A stretch of 58,573 nucleotides of DNA from Pseudomonas akapageensis (GTDB lineage: Bacteria; Pseudomonadota; Gammaproteobacteria; Pseudomonadales; Pseudomonadaceae), in the NCBI RefSeq assembly GCF_011355085.1, contig NZ_VXCP01000046.1, positions 1 through 58,573 on the forward strand. Direction: 5' to 3'. Position 1 is the first letter of the stretch, and every line of letters starts with the position of its first letter. The position numbers and the translations under genes were made by a program. The notes beneath the pieces were generated by a model, which saw nothing but the letters and a program-made list of their open reading frames with translations, made no database searches and was not told the origin of the DNA. This document shows, piece by piece, positions 23,726 to 33,253 of the stretch.

Positions 23726-24355
23726 TCAAACCAGCTTGTGCTCCATCGCATACTTGACCAGTTCAGCCAGCGAACTGACGTTGAGCTTCTGCATCAAGCG
23801 CGCCTTGTGGGTACTGATGGTCTTGTTGCTCAGGGCCAGCTGCTGGGCAATGTCATTGACATTCGCCCCTTGCGCCAGGCGTTCGAACACCGAGAATTCA
23901 CGCTCTGACAGCAGCGAATGCAGGGGGCGCGACTCGGTCAGGCCTACTTCGAAAACCATCCGGTCGGCAAGTTCCGGGTCAATATAGCGCCCGCCGCCTG
24001 CAACCCGACGAATGGCCGTCAGCAACAGCGCCGGGTCACTGTCCTTGGTCGCGTAACCGGCAGCGCCCACCTTCAAGGCACGAGCGGCCATTTGCGCCTC
24101 GTCGTGCATCGACAGCACCAGAATCGCCGGCGGGTTGTTCAGGGCCCGTATCCGCGGAATCGCCTCCAGGCCATTGACCCCAGGCATCGAAATATCCAGC
24201 AGGACGACTTCACACTCGGTATGGCGCAAGGTATCGAGCAACTGCTCGCCATTGCAGGCCTCCCCTGCCACAACCAGGTCCTTGGCCAGGCCGATCAGCT
24301 GTTTGATGCCTTCTCGAACGATGGTGTGGTCTTCAGCCACCAGTACACGAATCAA
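23726..24355 (-). CDS. agtR: LuxR-type response regulator, AgtR-like
   Basis: Two-component response regulator of 209 aa: receiver domain with the phosphorylation site D54 in VLLDISMPG, and a C-terminal LuxR-type helix-turn-helix (LSEREFSVFERLAQGANVND...). The likely start is a TTG giving MIRVLVAEDH, with AGGAG seven bases upstream; a GTG two codons earlier is too close to that site. It follows agtS by 10 bp. The P. aeruginosa ortholog PA0601 activates agtABCD and has also been linked to sensing peptidoglycan fragments. Confidence 0.88.
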   Translation of the reverse strand: MIRVLVAEDHTIVREGIKQLIGLAKDLVVAGEACNGEQLLDTLRHTECEVVLLDISMPGVNGLEAIPRIRALNNPPAILVLSMHDEAQMAARALKVGAAGYATKDSDPALLLTAIRRVAGGGRYIDPELADRMVFEVGLTESRPLHSLLSEREFSVFERLAQGANVNDIAQQLALSNKTISTHKARLMQKLNVSSLAELVKYAMEHKLV

Positions 24356-24365
24356 TGCCACTCTC

Positions 24366-26768
24366 CTAATTCAAGGGGATACGCACGCAAAGGCTGGTGC
24401 CTTCACCCGGTTCGCTGTCGAGCTCCAGGATACCGCCAAGCATCAGGATTCGCTCACGCATGCCAACCAGACCGAAGGATGCAACCCGATCGGCGTGCAT
24501 ATCAAAACCGCAACCGTCATCGATGACCGTCATGCACAGGGTCTGTTCGCTGAGCGCCAGACCTATCTGCACAGTATGCGCCTGGGCGTGGCGCATGACA
24601 TTGGTCAATGCCTCCTGCAGCACGCGGAACAGGCCGACGGCCTTGGCATCGCTCAATGGCGGCAGGTTGTCCGGTACATCGATCAGGCACGGAATCTGGG
24701 TACGTGCCTCGAAACGCCGGGCCTGCCATTCGATGGCCGAACCGATGCCGGCGTCCAGGATGGGCGGGCGCAAGGCCGTGGCCACGTCGCGCACCAGTTG
24801 AAACAGCTGCGCGATCAGGCGCTTCATGCTGTTGAGGCGTTCGTTGAGGCCCGGGTCGAGGTCGGCATAGGCCAGCTCGCACATCGAGGTTTCCAGCTTG
24901 AGCACGGTCAACATCTGCCCCAGCTCATCATGAACCTCGCGGGCGATGCGGGCCTTTTCTTCCTCGCGCACGCTTTCCAGGTGCGCCGACAGTTCCCGCA
25001 GTTGCTCCTGGGAGCTGGCAAGTGCCAATTCGATGCGCTTGCTCTCGGTAATATCCCAGACGATGCCGTCCCACACCACCCGACCATCGCCCAGGCCGCG
25101 GGTAATCGCCTTGATTTCCGCCCAGCGCTCCTGTCCCTGCCGGGTCAGGATCCGCCCCTGCCACGACCAGTCGCGATCGGTGTCGAGCGCCTGATCCTGC
25201 GTGCGGTGATAACTGGCCCGATCCTCCGGGTGCACCAGGTTGCGCAGGCCCATATCCGGATGGCGCAGGGTCGCCGGCGAATAGCCGACCAGACTCTCGC
25301 TGCCTTCACTGATATAGGCAAACTCCAACGGGCCACCGGCCTGGGCCCGCTCCAGGCGAAACACCAGGCCAGGCACGTTGGCGGCGATACCCTGCAGTCG
25401 GGCCTCGCTTTCCTGCAGCGCGGCCAGAGCCCGGCGGCGCTCGGTGACATCGGTCAGGAACACGACCAGATACTCGGCATCGCGGAAACGCAGAAAACTG
25501 AGGGAAACATCGGTCGGCAGGATGCTGCCGTCGGCACGCACACATTGAGTTTCGAAACTCTGTGGCGCCTCATCGCTGGAACGCGCGCGCTTCCACAAGT
25601 TGAGCCAGCGATCCATGTGCAGATTGGGTTCGAAGTCGATCAGCGGCCTGTCGACTACGGCCCCCGGTGCATAACCGAGCATCGTTTCGGCAGCCCGGTT
25701 GGCATAACGTACATGGCTGTCCCAGTTGACCCAGAGAATACCGACCGTGCTGTGATCAATGGAAAACTGGGTGAGACGCAGCGCCTCCTCGCGGGCCAGG
25801 CGCGCGGCCAGGTCTTCGCGCGCCGCGAGCAACGAGCGCTCCAGTACCCGCTGCTGTCGACGCTGCCAGATCACCACTGCCATGCACGCCAGCGACAGCA
25901 CCGTGAGCAACAGGCAGAGGTTTTGCCAGAACCCTGGTGAGTCGGCCAGTCGCGGGTATTTGGGCTGTAGCCAGCGCCCGTGCAACTGCTCCAGGTCCTT
26001 GGCCGGGATCACATGCAGGGCCTTCTCCAGGATCTGCGCCAGTTCCGGCCAATCGGCTCGCGAAGCCACCCGCAACAGCTGTGGAAAACCGATATCGCCC
26101 ACGACCACCAGGTTGGCGAACTCCGCCTCGCTGGCTAACCGGCTGAACTGCGCCTCGTCCACGACCGCATAACTGGCCTGTTCGCTCAGCAGCAACTGCA
26201 AGGCTTCACGCTCCAGCGGGACACCTTGCACATTGAGGCTCGGGTAAGTGCTGCGCAGGTAATCCGCCACGGCACTGGGCATGCGTACCACCACCCGCTC
26301 TTCGCTGCTGAGCTTTTCCAGGTCGATCGTCACTGCCCCGCTTCGCTCACCGACGACCAGTTGTGGAATCCGCATATAAGGATCCGAGAATAACCACATC
26401 CGCAGCCCGGAAGGTGTTTGGGTCAAGCCGGGAGCGAGATCGATCTCGCCCGCCCGCAGGGCGCGCTCAAGGGCTGCCTGGTCAGGAAAGCTGCGCCAGG
26501 ACAGGTCCAGCTGCAACAGGCGGGCCAGCCAATTCACCAGTTCCACGTTGACCCCCGACAGCTGCTGCAGGCGTCGATCGAACTGAGCAAAAGGCGCCTG
26601 CAACACCAGCCCCACCCGCAAGCTGCGGTGCTGGTCGAGCCACTGACGCTGGCTGGCGTCGAGCTGCACCGTCGGCACGGAGGACACTGGCGCTGCCAGT
26701 GCGATCAAGGGAAGACACAGACAGCCGATAACCATCAGGCAGCGCAATCGCATCATGCACAATCTCAT
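24366..26768 (-). CDS. agtS: Hybrid-input sensor histidine kinase, AgtS-like
   Basis: Membrane sensor kinase of about 800 aa. In order: signal peptide, periplasmic SBP_bac_3 domain (about 35-265), one transmembrane helix (about 280-300), two PAS domains (about 330-440 and 455-580), a HisKA_3 segment with the phospho-accepting histidine near residue 605 (AREVHDELGQ), and a NarL-type ATPase domain with DDGCGFD. The periplasmic domain probably binds the small molecule directly. Three nearby ATGs are possible starts and none has a strong ribosome-binding site; the first leaving a good signal peptide is used. Co-transcribed with agtR. Confidence 0.87.
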   Translation of the reverse strand: MRLCMMRLRCLMVIGCLCLPLIALAAPVSSVPTVQLDASQRQWLDQHRSLRVGLVLQAPFAQFDRRLQQLSGVNVELVNWLARLLQLDLSWRSFPDQAALERALRAGEIDLAPGLTQTPSGLRMWLFSDPYMRIPQLVVGERSGAVTIDLEKLSSEERVVVRMPSAVADYLRSTYPSLNVQGVPLEREALQLLLSEQASYAVVDEAQFSRLASEAEFANLVVVGDIGFPQLLRVASRADWPELAQILEKALHVIPAKDLEQLHGRWLQPKYPRLADSPGFWQNLCLLLTVLSLACMAVVIWQRRQQRVLERSLLAAREDLAARLAREEALRLTQFSIDHSTVGILWVNWDSHVRYANRAAETMLGYAPGAVVDRPLIDFEPNLHMDRWLNLWKRARSSDEAPQSFETQCVRADGSILPTDVSLSFLRFRDAEYLVVFLTDVTERRRALAALQESEARLQGIAANVPGLVFRLERAQAGGPLEFAYISEGSESLVGYSPATLRHPDMGLRNLVHPEDRASYHRTQDQALDTDRDWSWQGRILTRQGQERWAEIKAITRGLGDGRVVWDGIVWDITESKRIELALASSQEQLRELSAHLESVREEEKARIAREVHDELGQMLTVLKLETSMCELAYADLDPGLNERLNSMKRLIAQLFQLVRDVATALRPPILDAGIGSAIEWQARRFEARTQIPCLIDVPDNLPPLSDAKAVGLFRVLQEALTNVMRHAQAHTVQIGLALSEQTLCMTVIDDGCGFDMHADRVASFGLVGMRERILMLGGILELDSEPGEGTSLCVRIPLN

Positions 26769-26853
26769 CGATGAAGAAACCGCCATTGCAGGCAATGGCT
26801 GTCCCTGACAAATACTATTAGGCTGCCGGTAAATTTCTGGCCTGGATTATCCG

Positions 26854-27852
26854 ATGTTTCGAATCTACCGCACGACGCTTTCAGCGTTCTGCCTGACGTT
26901 GATACTACCTTGCTACCAGTCAGCGGTGGCCGAAGACACCGCACAAAAAACCACCGGTGAGCCCGCTGCCGCAGTGCGTCAGCCATTGCTCGAGCGCAGC
27001 CAGGAAGATGCCCTGGCCCTGGAACGGCAACTGCCACTGCAAGAACAGCAAACCCTGAGCGCTGGAAGCGACAGCTTTCTAGCCCTGTGGAAACCGGCCA
27101 ACAGCAGCGACCCGGAAGGGGCCGTGGTGATCGTTCCCGGTGCAGGTGAAACAGCGGATTGGCCGCAAGCCGTCAGCCCACTGCGGCGCAAACTGCCGGA
27201 TGCGCGATGGCACAGCCTGAGCTTGACCCTCCCGGATCTGCTCGCTGATACACCGCTGCCGCGAGCTACCGAGCCAGTACCCACAGCGACGCCTCCCGCG
27301 ACGGCATCGAGCAGCCAGGCGACGCCGCTTGATGCCAATGCCAGCGTTGAACAAGCCACCGCTCGCGAAAATGAAAACGCCGACAAGACCCTTTCGGCCG
27401 AGCAGGAGCAAAACAGAGTCGACGCCGAGCGAATCTTCGCTCGAATCGAAGCAGGCATTACCTACGCCCAGCAGCAAAAAGCACGGACCATCGTGCTGCT
27501 TGGGCACGGTAGTGGAGCCTATTGGGCTGCGCGCTACCTGAGCGAACGCCAACCCCATCTGGTGCAGAAATTCGTGATGGTTGCAGCGCAGTCACCCGTC
27601 AATGCCAACCCGGGCCTGGACGCACTGGCCCCCGGTTTGAAGCTGCCGACAGCGGACTTTTACTACAGCGATCGCCCTCAGGCGCGCAAGGCCGCAGAGC
27701 AGCGCCTGCAAGCCAGCAAACGCCTGAAAGACAGCGGCTACAGCCAGGTTTCCCTCAAGGCACTGCCCGGCAACGGTGCTGCCGAGCAGGAACAATTGTT
27801 TCGCCGGGTCCGGGGCTGGCTCAGCCCTGAAGCCAAGCCGTCATCTTTCTAA
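26854..27852 (+). CDS. DUF3530 alpha/beta-hydrolase-like lipoprotein or secreted protein
   Basis: Exported protein of 332 aa with unknown function. It has an N-terminal signal peptide ending around SAVAED, a Glu/Ala/Thr-rich low-complexity middle (about 135-185) and an alpha/beta-hydrolase core with the nucleophile elbow GHGSGA (about 215). The family is DUF3530, widespread in Pseudomonas. A cysteine near the end of the signal (LPCYQSA) does not form a clean lipobox, so a lipoprotein is doubtful. Its stop overlaps the convergent djlA by 4 bp. Confidence 0.78.
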   Translation: MFRIYRTTLSAFCLTLILPCYQSAVAEDTAQKTTGEPAAAVRQPLLERSQEDALALERQLPLQEQQTLSAGSDSFLALWKPANSSDPEGAVVIVPGAGETADWPQAVSPLRRKLPDARWHSLSLTLPDLLADTPLPRATEPVPTATPPATASSSQATPLDANASVEQATARENENADKTLSAEQEQNRVDAERIFARIEAGITYAQQQKARTIVLLGHGSGAYWAARYLSERQPHLVQKFVMVAAQSPVNANPGLDALAPGLKLPTADFYYSDRPQARKAAEQRLQASKRLKDSGYSQVSLKALPGNGAAEQEQLFRRVRGWLSPEAKPSSF

Positions 27853-28613
27853 AAGTTCCTGCGCTGGCGAATGACCGCATAGGCCTGATGCAACTCCCGG
27901 GTACGCTCGGTTGCGTCGCGAACCTGGGAAGGGCTTGCGCCGCTGCCGACCAGCTTGTCCGGATGATGACGACTGATCAGGCGTCGATAGGCCCGCTTGA
28001 TCTGCGCAGGTTCTGTATCGGCCGCCACCCCGAGAAGCTCCAGGGCCTCCTGATAAGCGCCACCGCTACCGGTCAGAGGTTTTCGCCTGGGGTCATAGTC
28101 GGTCGCCAGCGCCTTCACTTTTGCCGGCGTCCAACCCAGCCACTTCCCCCACAGCAAAATCAGTTCCCGCTCCTGGAAAGTGGCCTTGCCGTCGGCCCAG
28201 ATCATCCGCCAGCACGCCCGCAACAAGCCCTCGGCCGCATGGGGTTGGCGTTTCAAGTGCCGCAAATAGCCCTTCAGGTGATCACCACCTGTCTTGCCAC
28301 GGTTGAACGCTGCAATCGCCCGCTGTCGCGCGTGGTCACTCAGGTCCAGTCGGTGCATTTCCTGCTTCGCCTGCAGGATATGCCCATCGACTACCCTGCC
28401 ATCGCTCTTGGCCAGACGCCCGAGCATCACGAACAGCAGTTCGTCGTCGCGCAAGGCAGGTTTGCCGCCAAGGCGCGCTCGCACATGAGCCCAGCTGTGC
28501 AACTGCAGTCGCCGGTCCATGGCGTGCCCCATCAGAGCGCCAAGCAAGGCTCCTGGAATGCTTGCAATCGCAAAGCCTGCGCCGGCACCGATCAGGGTAC
28601 TAGGCCAAAGCAT
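27849..28613 (-). CDS. djlA: DjlA-like membrane J-domain co-chaperone
   Basis: DnaJ-like co-chaperone of 254 aa. It has a glycine-rich N-terminal membrane segment (about 4-30), a TerB-type helical domain (about 60-170) and a C-terminal J domain with the HPD motif in SRHHPDKL, which stimulates DnaK. The start MLWPSTLIGAG lies one base after the murU stop, so it is translated from the amgK-murU-djlA message. An in-frame start 78 bp upstream would lie inside murU and is rejected. Confidence 0.87.
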   Translation of the reverse strand: MLWPSTLIGAGAGFAIASIPGALLGALMGHAMDRRLQLHSWAHVRARLGGKPALRDDELLFVMLGRLAKSDGRVVDGHILQAKQEMHRLDLSDHARQRAIAAFNRGKTGGDHLKGYLRHLKRQPHAAEGLLRACWRMIWADGKATFQERELILLWGKWLGWTPAKVKALATDYDPRRKPLTGSGGAYQEALELLGVAADTEPAQIKRAYRRLISRHHPDKLVGSGASPSQVRDATERTRELHQAYAVIRQRRNF

Positions 28614-28614
28614 T

Positions 28615-29286
28615 TCAATGGCGTCCGGCGAGCAGTTGCTCGACTTCGGCCAGGCGCTCGTGGGTTCCGACATCCACCCAATGACCGGCAAAATGCTCTC
28701 CGCTGACTTGCCCCTTACCCATGGCCTGACGCAAAAGTGGCGCCAGCTTGAAGGCGCCGGCCTGGCACTTTGCGAACAGCCTTGGATGTAGCACGGCGAT
28801 TCCGCTATAGGTCATAGACGGTACTGCTGGCCGGGCATCTTGAACCTGACCGTCGACCAGCGAAAAATCGCCGACGGCATGGTGCTGCGGATTGTTCACC
28901 AGCACCAGATGGGCCAGACCGGCGAGAGGTTTACGCAAGGCGCCCAGATCGTAATCGGTCCAGATGTCGCCGTTGACCAGTACAAAGGGCTCCTCGCCCA
29001 GCAGCGGCAACGCCTTGAAGATACCGCCACCGGTTTCCAGCGGCTCGCCTTCGGCGGAATAGCGGATCTGCAGCCCGTAACGAGAACCGTCGCCCAGGTA
29101 ATCTTCGATCTGCTGGCCGAGCCAGGCGTGATTGATCACGATTTCCTTGAAACCTGCTGCGTGCAAGGCTCGCAGGTGGTACTCGATCAAGGGTACACCC
29201 CCGACACGGACCAACGGCTTGGGTGTGTGCAGGGTCAAGGGGCGCATCCGTTCGCCTTTGCCTGCCGCCAGGATCATCGCTTTCAT
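28615..29286 (-). CDS. murU: N-acetylmuramate alpha-1-phosphate uridylyltransferase
   Basis: Makes UDP-MurNAc from MurNAc-1-phosphate and UTP in the Pseudomonas cell-wall salvage pathway that bypasses MurA and confers intrinsic fosfomycin tolerance. The 223-aa nucleotidyltransferase has the signature LAAGKGERMRPLT with K for phosphate binding, the conserved GGG in LETGGGIF, and the metal ligand D of VNGDIW. Its ATG overlaps the amgK stop by 4 bp. Confidence 0.95.
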   Translation of the reverse strand: MKAMILAAGKGERMRPLTLHTPKPLVRVGGVPLIEYHLRALHAAGFKEIVINHAWLGQQIEDYLGDGSRYGLQIRYSAEGEPLETGGGIFKALPLLGEEPFVLVNGDIWTDYDLGALRKPLAGLAHLVLVNNPQHHAVGDFSLVDGQVQDARPAVPSMTYSGIAVLHPRLFAKCQAGAFKLAPLLRQAMGKGQVSGEHFAGHWVDVGTHERLAEVEQLLAGRH

Positions 29287-30308
29287 GCCGATGCTCCGGC
29301 CGGTACTTGCAATGAAGTGATCAATTCGCCCAATTCCGCCAGTTCCGGCCGGCGAGCGACAACAGTTTCTATATACGTAAAGAACCGCGGCACATCGGTG
29401 AGGTAGCGGGGCTTGCCGTCACGGTGACAAATACGTGCAAATATCCCGATGACCTTGAGGTGGCGTTGCACGCCCATCAAGTCGCTGGCCTGCAAGAATG
29501 CATCGAATTGCTCATGCACCGCGATATTCAATGCCCGTGCCCGCTCCCAATAAGCCTTCAGCCAGCCCTGCACACGCTCCTGAGGCCAGCTCAGGAAAGC
29601 ATCCTTGAACAGGCAGGTAATGTCATAGGTGATCGGACCGTAGACCGCATCCTGAAAGTCCAGCACGCCGGGGTTGGGTTCGCCGATCATCAGGTTGCGT
29701 GGCATATAGTCGCGATGCACCAGCACTTTCGGCTGAGCCAACGCGCTATCGATCAGCAATGCGCTGACCTTGTCCCAGGCTGATTGCTGCTGCTCATTGA
29801 ACTCGATGCCCAGGTGACGACGCACATACCACTCGGGAAACAATTCCAGCTCGCGCCGCAGCAGTGCCACATCATAGCTGGGCAGCGACGCCTCCATCGG
29901 CAATTGCTGAAAAGCCAGCAAGGCTGCAATGGCATCCTCGAACAACGCGTCGGCATTCTCGGCGTCGATCACATCCAGATAAGTTTTATTACCCAGATCA
30001 TTGAGCAGCAGGAAACCGCGCTCAAGGTCTTCGGCATATATAATAGGTACATTTATCCCCGAAGTTGCGAGTAAACGGGCGATATCCACGAAAGGCTTAC
30101 AGTTTTCCTGCGGGGGTGGCGCGTCCATGACGATAAAACTACGGCCCTGGCCTTCCCAGCGAAAGTACCGGCGAAAGCTGGCATCGCTGCTGGCGGCGGT
30201 CAATGTAGCCGCCGGAACGGCCCCCCATCCATTGGCCTGGAAGAGTTTTGCCAACTGTTCGTCGAGCCAGACTTCAAGTTGTTGCAGACGTACATCGTGT
30301 TCAGGCAT
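29283..30308 (-). CDS. amgK: N-acetylmuramate/N-acetylglucosamine kinase
   Basis: Phosphorylates MurNAc at C1, the step before MurU. The 341-aa protein has the aminoglycoside phosphotransferase fold: ATP-binding lobe with SSDASFRRYFRW, catalytic loop VHRDYMPRNLM and metal-binding DFQDA. The ATG reading MPEHDVRLQQ has GGAGA seven bases upstream; an earlier start is unlikely. It is divergent from lptD (128 bp) and coupled to murU by a 4-bp overlap. Confidence 0.95.
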   Translation of the reverse strand: MPEHDVRLQQLEVWLDEQLAKLFQANGWGAVPAATLTAASSDASFRRYFRWEGQGRSFIVMDAPPPQENCKPFVDIARLLATSGINVPIIYAEDLERGFLLLNDLGNKTYLDVIDAENADALFEDAIAALLAFQQLPMEASLPSYDVALLRRELELFPEWYVRRHLGIEFNEQQQSAWDKVSALLIDSALAQPKVLVHRDYMPRNLMIGEPNPGVLDFQDAVYGPITYDITCLFKDAFLSWPQERVQGWLKAYWERARALNIAVHEQFDAFLQASDLMGVQRHLKVIGIFARICHRDGKPRYLTDVPRFFTYIETVVARRPELAELGELITSLQVPAGASA

Positions 30309-30436
30309 TACAAGGTCTCCGACGGCGCTAGCCGCCAAGCGGGTCATGCTTTATTATCCAGCATCTTTTTCAGACCATCGAGAGGCGTGCGGCTCCCCCG
30401 CGGGCAGATGGCACGCAGGAAGCCCGGACTAATAAG

Positions 30437-33253
30437 ATGGCATTGAATTCCCCCGCGTTTCGCAAAAAATTTCCGTTGCTGGTTACCGGCGGTTTGCTGG
30501 CGATGCAACCATGGGCTACCCAATACGTGGTTGCCGCAGAACAATTCGACTGCCAAGTCTCCGCTGCCGGAGGCTGGGACTGCAACCCCAAAACCAATGC
30601 GGCCGAACTGCCACCACGCCCCGTGCATGAAACGCCGGCGGCAAGCACCAGCGGTGAAAGCGCCGCCGAGGCTCCTGCCGGCGAAGAAAAGGCAGCCGGT
30701 ACCGTACTGGTAACCGAGAGCAAAGGCCGTGGCCTGACAACGCGCAGCGCCGACTATAGCCACCTCGACTGGGTCCCGCGGGCAAATCTTACCCCTGCCC
30801 AGCTTGCCGAGACCGGCCCCTATTGCTCCGGCGCCTATGTCGAGCCAATTCGCCCAGGCATGGACGACAAGACGCCGAAGAACGAAGCGCCTACATTTCT
30901 CGGTGCCAAGGCTTCGCGCTATCAGGCAGAAGAACAGATCGCGACCCTGGCCGGTGACGTCGTCATGCGCCAGGGCAGCATGCAGATCGAGGCCGACGAG
31001 GCCAGCCTGTATCAGGCCGAGAACCGTGGCGAACTCAACGGCAACGTCAAGCTGCGCGATAATGGCGCCCTGGTGGTCGGGGACCATGCTCAGGTCCAGC
31101 TCGACACCGGCGAAGCCCAGGTCGACAACGCCGAATACGTGATGCACAAGTCCAATGTCCGCGGCAGCGCCCTGTATGCCAAGCGTGCCGAAAACGCGAT
31201 CATTCGCCTCAAGGACGGGACCTACACCACTTGTGAGCCAAACAGTAACGCCTGGCAGATCAAGGGCAACAATATCACCCTGAACCCGGCGACCGGCTTC
31301 GGTACGGCAACCAACGCAACGCTGCGGGTCAAGGATGTGCCGGTGTTCTACACCCCGTACATCTACTTCCCGATCGACGACCGTCGCCAGTCCGGCTTCC
31401 TGCCACCCAGCTTCGGCAACAGCGGCGACTCCGGCACGTTTTTTGTCACGCCTTACTACTTCAACCTGGCACCGAATTACGACGCCACGTTGTACCCGCG
31501 CTACATGACCAAGCGCGGCCTGTTGATGGAAGGCGAATTCCGCTACCTGACCGAATCCAGCGAAGGGCAGTTCGGCGGCGCCTACCTGGACGACAAGGAC
31601 GACCAACGCAAGCTGATGTCCGATTACGAGAAGCAGCGCTGGATGATCAACTGGCAACACAAGGGCGGCCTGGATTCGCGCTTGTTCAGCGAAGTCGATT
31701 ACACCGATATCAGTGACCCTTACTACTTCCAGGATCTGGCAACCGACCAGATTGGCGTGAAAACCCCGACTACTTACGTCAACCAGCAAGGTGCGCTTAC
31801 CTATCGTGGCGATACCTATAACGCACGCCTGAACCTGCAGGCATACAAGCTGGCATCGATTTCCTACATCACGCCGTATGACCGCCTGCCGCAACTCACG
31901 TTCAATGGTTTCTTGCCCTACGATCCGGGCGGCTTGAAATTCAACTATGAAACCGAGTTCGTGCGCTTCGATCGAGACCTGCGTACCGGTGACTTCGTAG
32001 ACGAAGATGGCACCGCGACGCCCTGGTACGACACCAATGTCACCGGCCTTGCCCGTGCCAACGGCGATCGCATGAACCTGGCGCCGGTCATGAGCCTGCC
32101 GATGGAAGCCACATACGGCTTCGTGAAGCCTTCGATCAAGTACGTCTATACCCGCTATGACCTGAGCCTGGATTCGACCGGCAAACAGCAAATCCTTGCA
32201 GGCCAGCAAGCGGCTGCCGCCAACGGAACAGACTTCATCCTCGGCGACTTCGACAGCTCGCAGGATCGTGCAGTACCTATTTTCAGTATTGATAGTGGCC
32301 TGTATTTCGACCGCAACACTAATTGGTTCGGCAAAGATTATCGCCAGACTCTGGAACCGCGCTTGTACTACCTGTATGTACCGGAGAAAAACCAGGAAAA
32401 CATTCCGATCTTCGATACCAGCGAGTACACATTCAGCTATGCCTCGCTGTTCCGCGATAACCGCTTCAGTGGTTCGGACCGTATCGGCGACGAGAACAAG
32501 CTGTCGCTGGGCGTGACCAACCGTTGGATCGAAGACAACGGCTTCGAGCGTCAGCGCTTCGCCATCGGCCAGGCCCTGTACTTCAAGGACCGCGAGGTTC
32601 AGTTGCCGGGCATTGACCCGAAAACGCTCGATAGCGCACAGTCCAATGTCTCGCCGTATGCACTTGAATACGAATATCGCTATAACCGCGACTGGCGCTT
32701 CACCTCCGACTTCAACTGGGATCCGGACAGCCGCAGCACCCGCTCGGGTAGCGCAATGTTCCACTACCAGCCTGAAGACGACGTGAACAAGATCGTCAAC
32801 TTCGGCTACCGCTATCGTAACGACATGGTCATCTACGACCAGGCTACCGGTAAATGGCAAGTGGGCGGCGGCGACTATGGCACGCCTGGCCAGCCTGGCT
32901 TCGTCAAGGATTACTACAAGATCAACCAGCACGATTTCTCGGTCATGTGGCCGATCGTGCCGCAATGGACCGCCATCACCCGCTGGCAGTTCGACTACAA
33001 CCGCAATCGCACCCTGGAAGCCCTCGGTGGTTTCGAATATGACAACTGCTGCTGGAAACTGCGTCTGATCAACCGTTACTGGATCGATTACGACGAATTC
33101 ACTCAGCCTACGCCGCAGAACGAAAAAGGCGACCACGGGATCTTCCTGCAAATCGTGCTGAAAGGCCTCGGTGGCGTGGTAGGCAATAAGGTCGAGAGCT
33201 TCCTGGACCAAGGCATTCAAGGTTATCGTCAACGTGAAGATCAAGCTTACTGA
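30437..33253 (+). CDS. lptD: LPS-assembly outer-membrane protein LptD
   Basis: Outer-membrane barrel that, with LptE, inserts lipopolysaccharide into the outer leaflet. The 938-aa precursor has a signal peptide (about 1-34), an N-terminal extension with cysteines (FDCQVSAAGGWDC), an OstA/LptA-like jellyroll (about 150-290) and a long C-terminal beta barrel. The adjacent cysteine pair in YDNCCWKLRL near the C-terminus is the disulfide partner of the N-terminal cysteines in this family. It overlaps surA by 20 bp. Confidence 0.97.
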   Translation: MALNSPAFRKKFPLLVTGGLLAMQPWATQYVVAAEQFDCQVSAAGGWDCNPKTNAAELPPRPVHETPAASTSGESAAEAPAGEEKAAGTVLVTESKGRGLTTRSADYSHLDWVPRANLTPAQLAETGPYCSGAYVEPIRPGMDDKTPKNEAPTFLGAKASRYQAEEQIATLAGDVVMRQGSMQIEADEASLYQAENRGELNGNVKLRDNGALVVGDHAQVQLDTGEAQVDNAEYVMHKSNVRGSALYAKRAENAIIRLKDGTYTTCEPNSNAWQIKGNNITLNPATGFGTATNATLRVKDVPVFYTPYIYFPIDDRRQSGFLPPSFGNSGDSGTFFVTPYYFNLAPNYDATLYPRYMTKRGLLMEGEFRYLTESSEGQFGGAYLDDKDDQRKLMSDYEKQRWMINWQHKGGLDSRLFSEVDYTDISDPYYFQDLATDQIGVKTPTTYVNQQGALTYRGDTYNARLNLQAYKLASISYITPYDRLPQLTFNGFLPYDPGGLKFNYETEFVRFDRDLRTGDFVDEDGTATPWYDTNVTGLARANGDRMNLAPVMSLPMEATYGFVKPSIKYVYTRYDLSLDSTGKQQILAGQQAAAANGTDFILGDFDSSQDRAVPIFSIDSGLYFDRNTNWFGKDYRQTLEPRLYYLYVPEKNQENIPIFDTSEYTFSYASLFRDNRFSGSDRIGDENKLSLGVTNRWIEDNGFERQRFAIGQALYFKDREVQLPGIDPKTLDSAQSNVSPYALEYEYRYNRDWRFTSDFNWDPDSRSTRSGSAMFHYQPEDDVNKIVNFGYRYRNDMVIYDQATGKWQVGGGDYGTPGQPGFVKDYYKINQHDFSVMWPIVPQWTAITRWQFDYNRNRTLEALGGFEYDNCCWKLRLINRYWIDYDEFTQPTPQNEKGDHGIFLQIVLKGLGGVVGNKVESFLDQGIQGYRQREDQAY

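Noticed and set aside
30344..33244. 966-codon open frame antisense to lptD
   Set aside because: It mirrors lptD almost end to end in a GC-rich gene, has no recognisable domain or ribosome-binding site, and LptD is certain. It is a codon-bias artefact.
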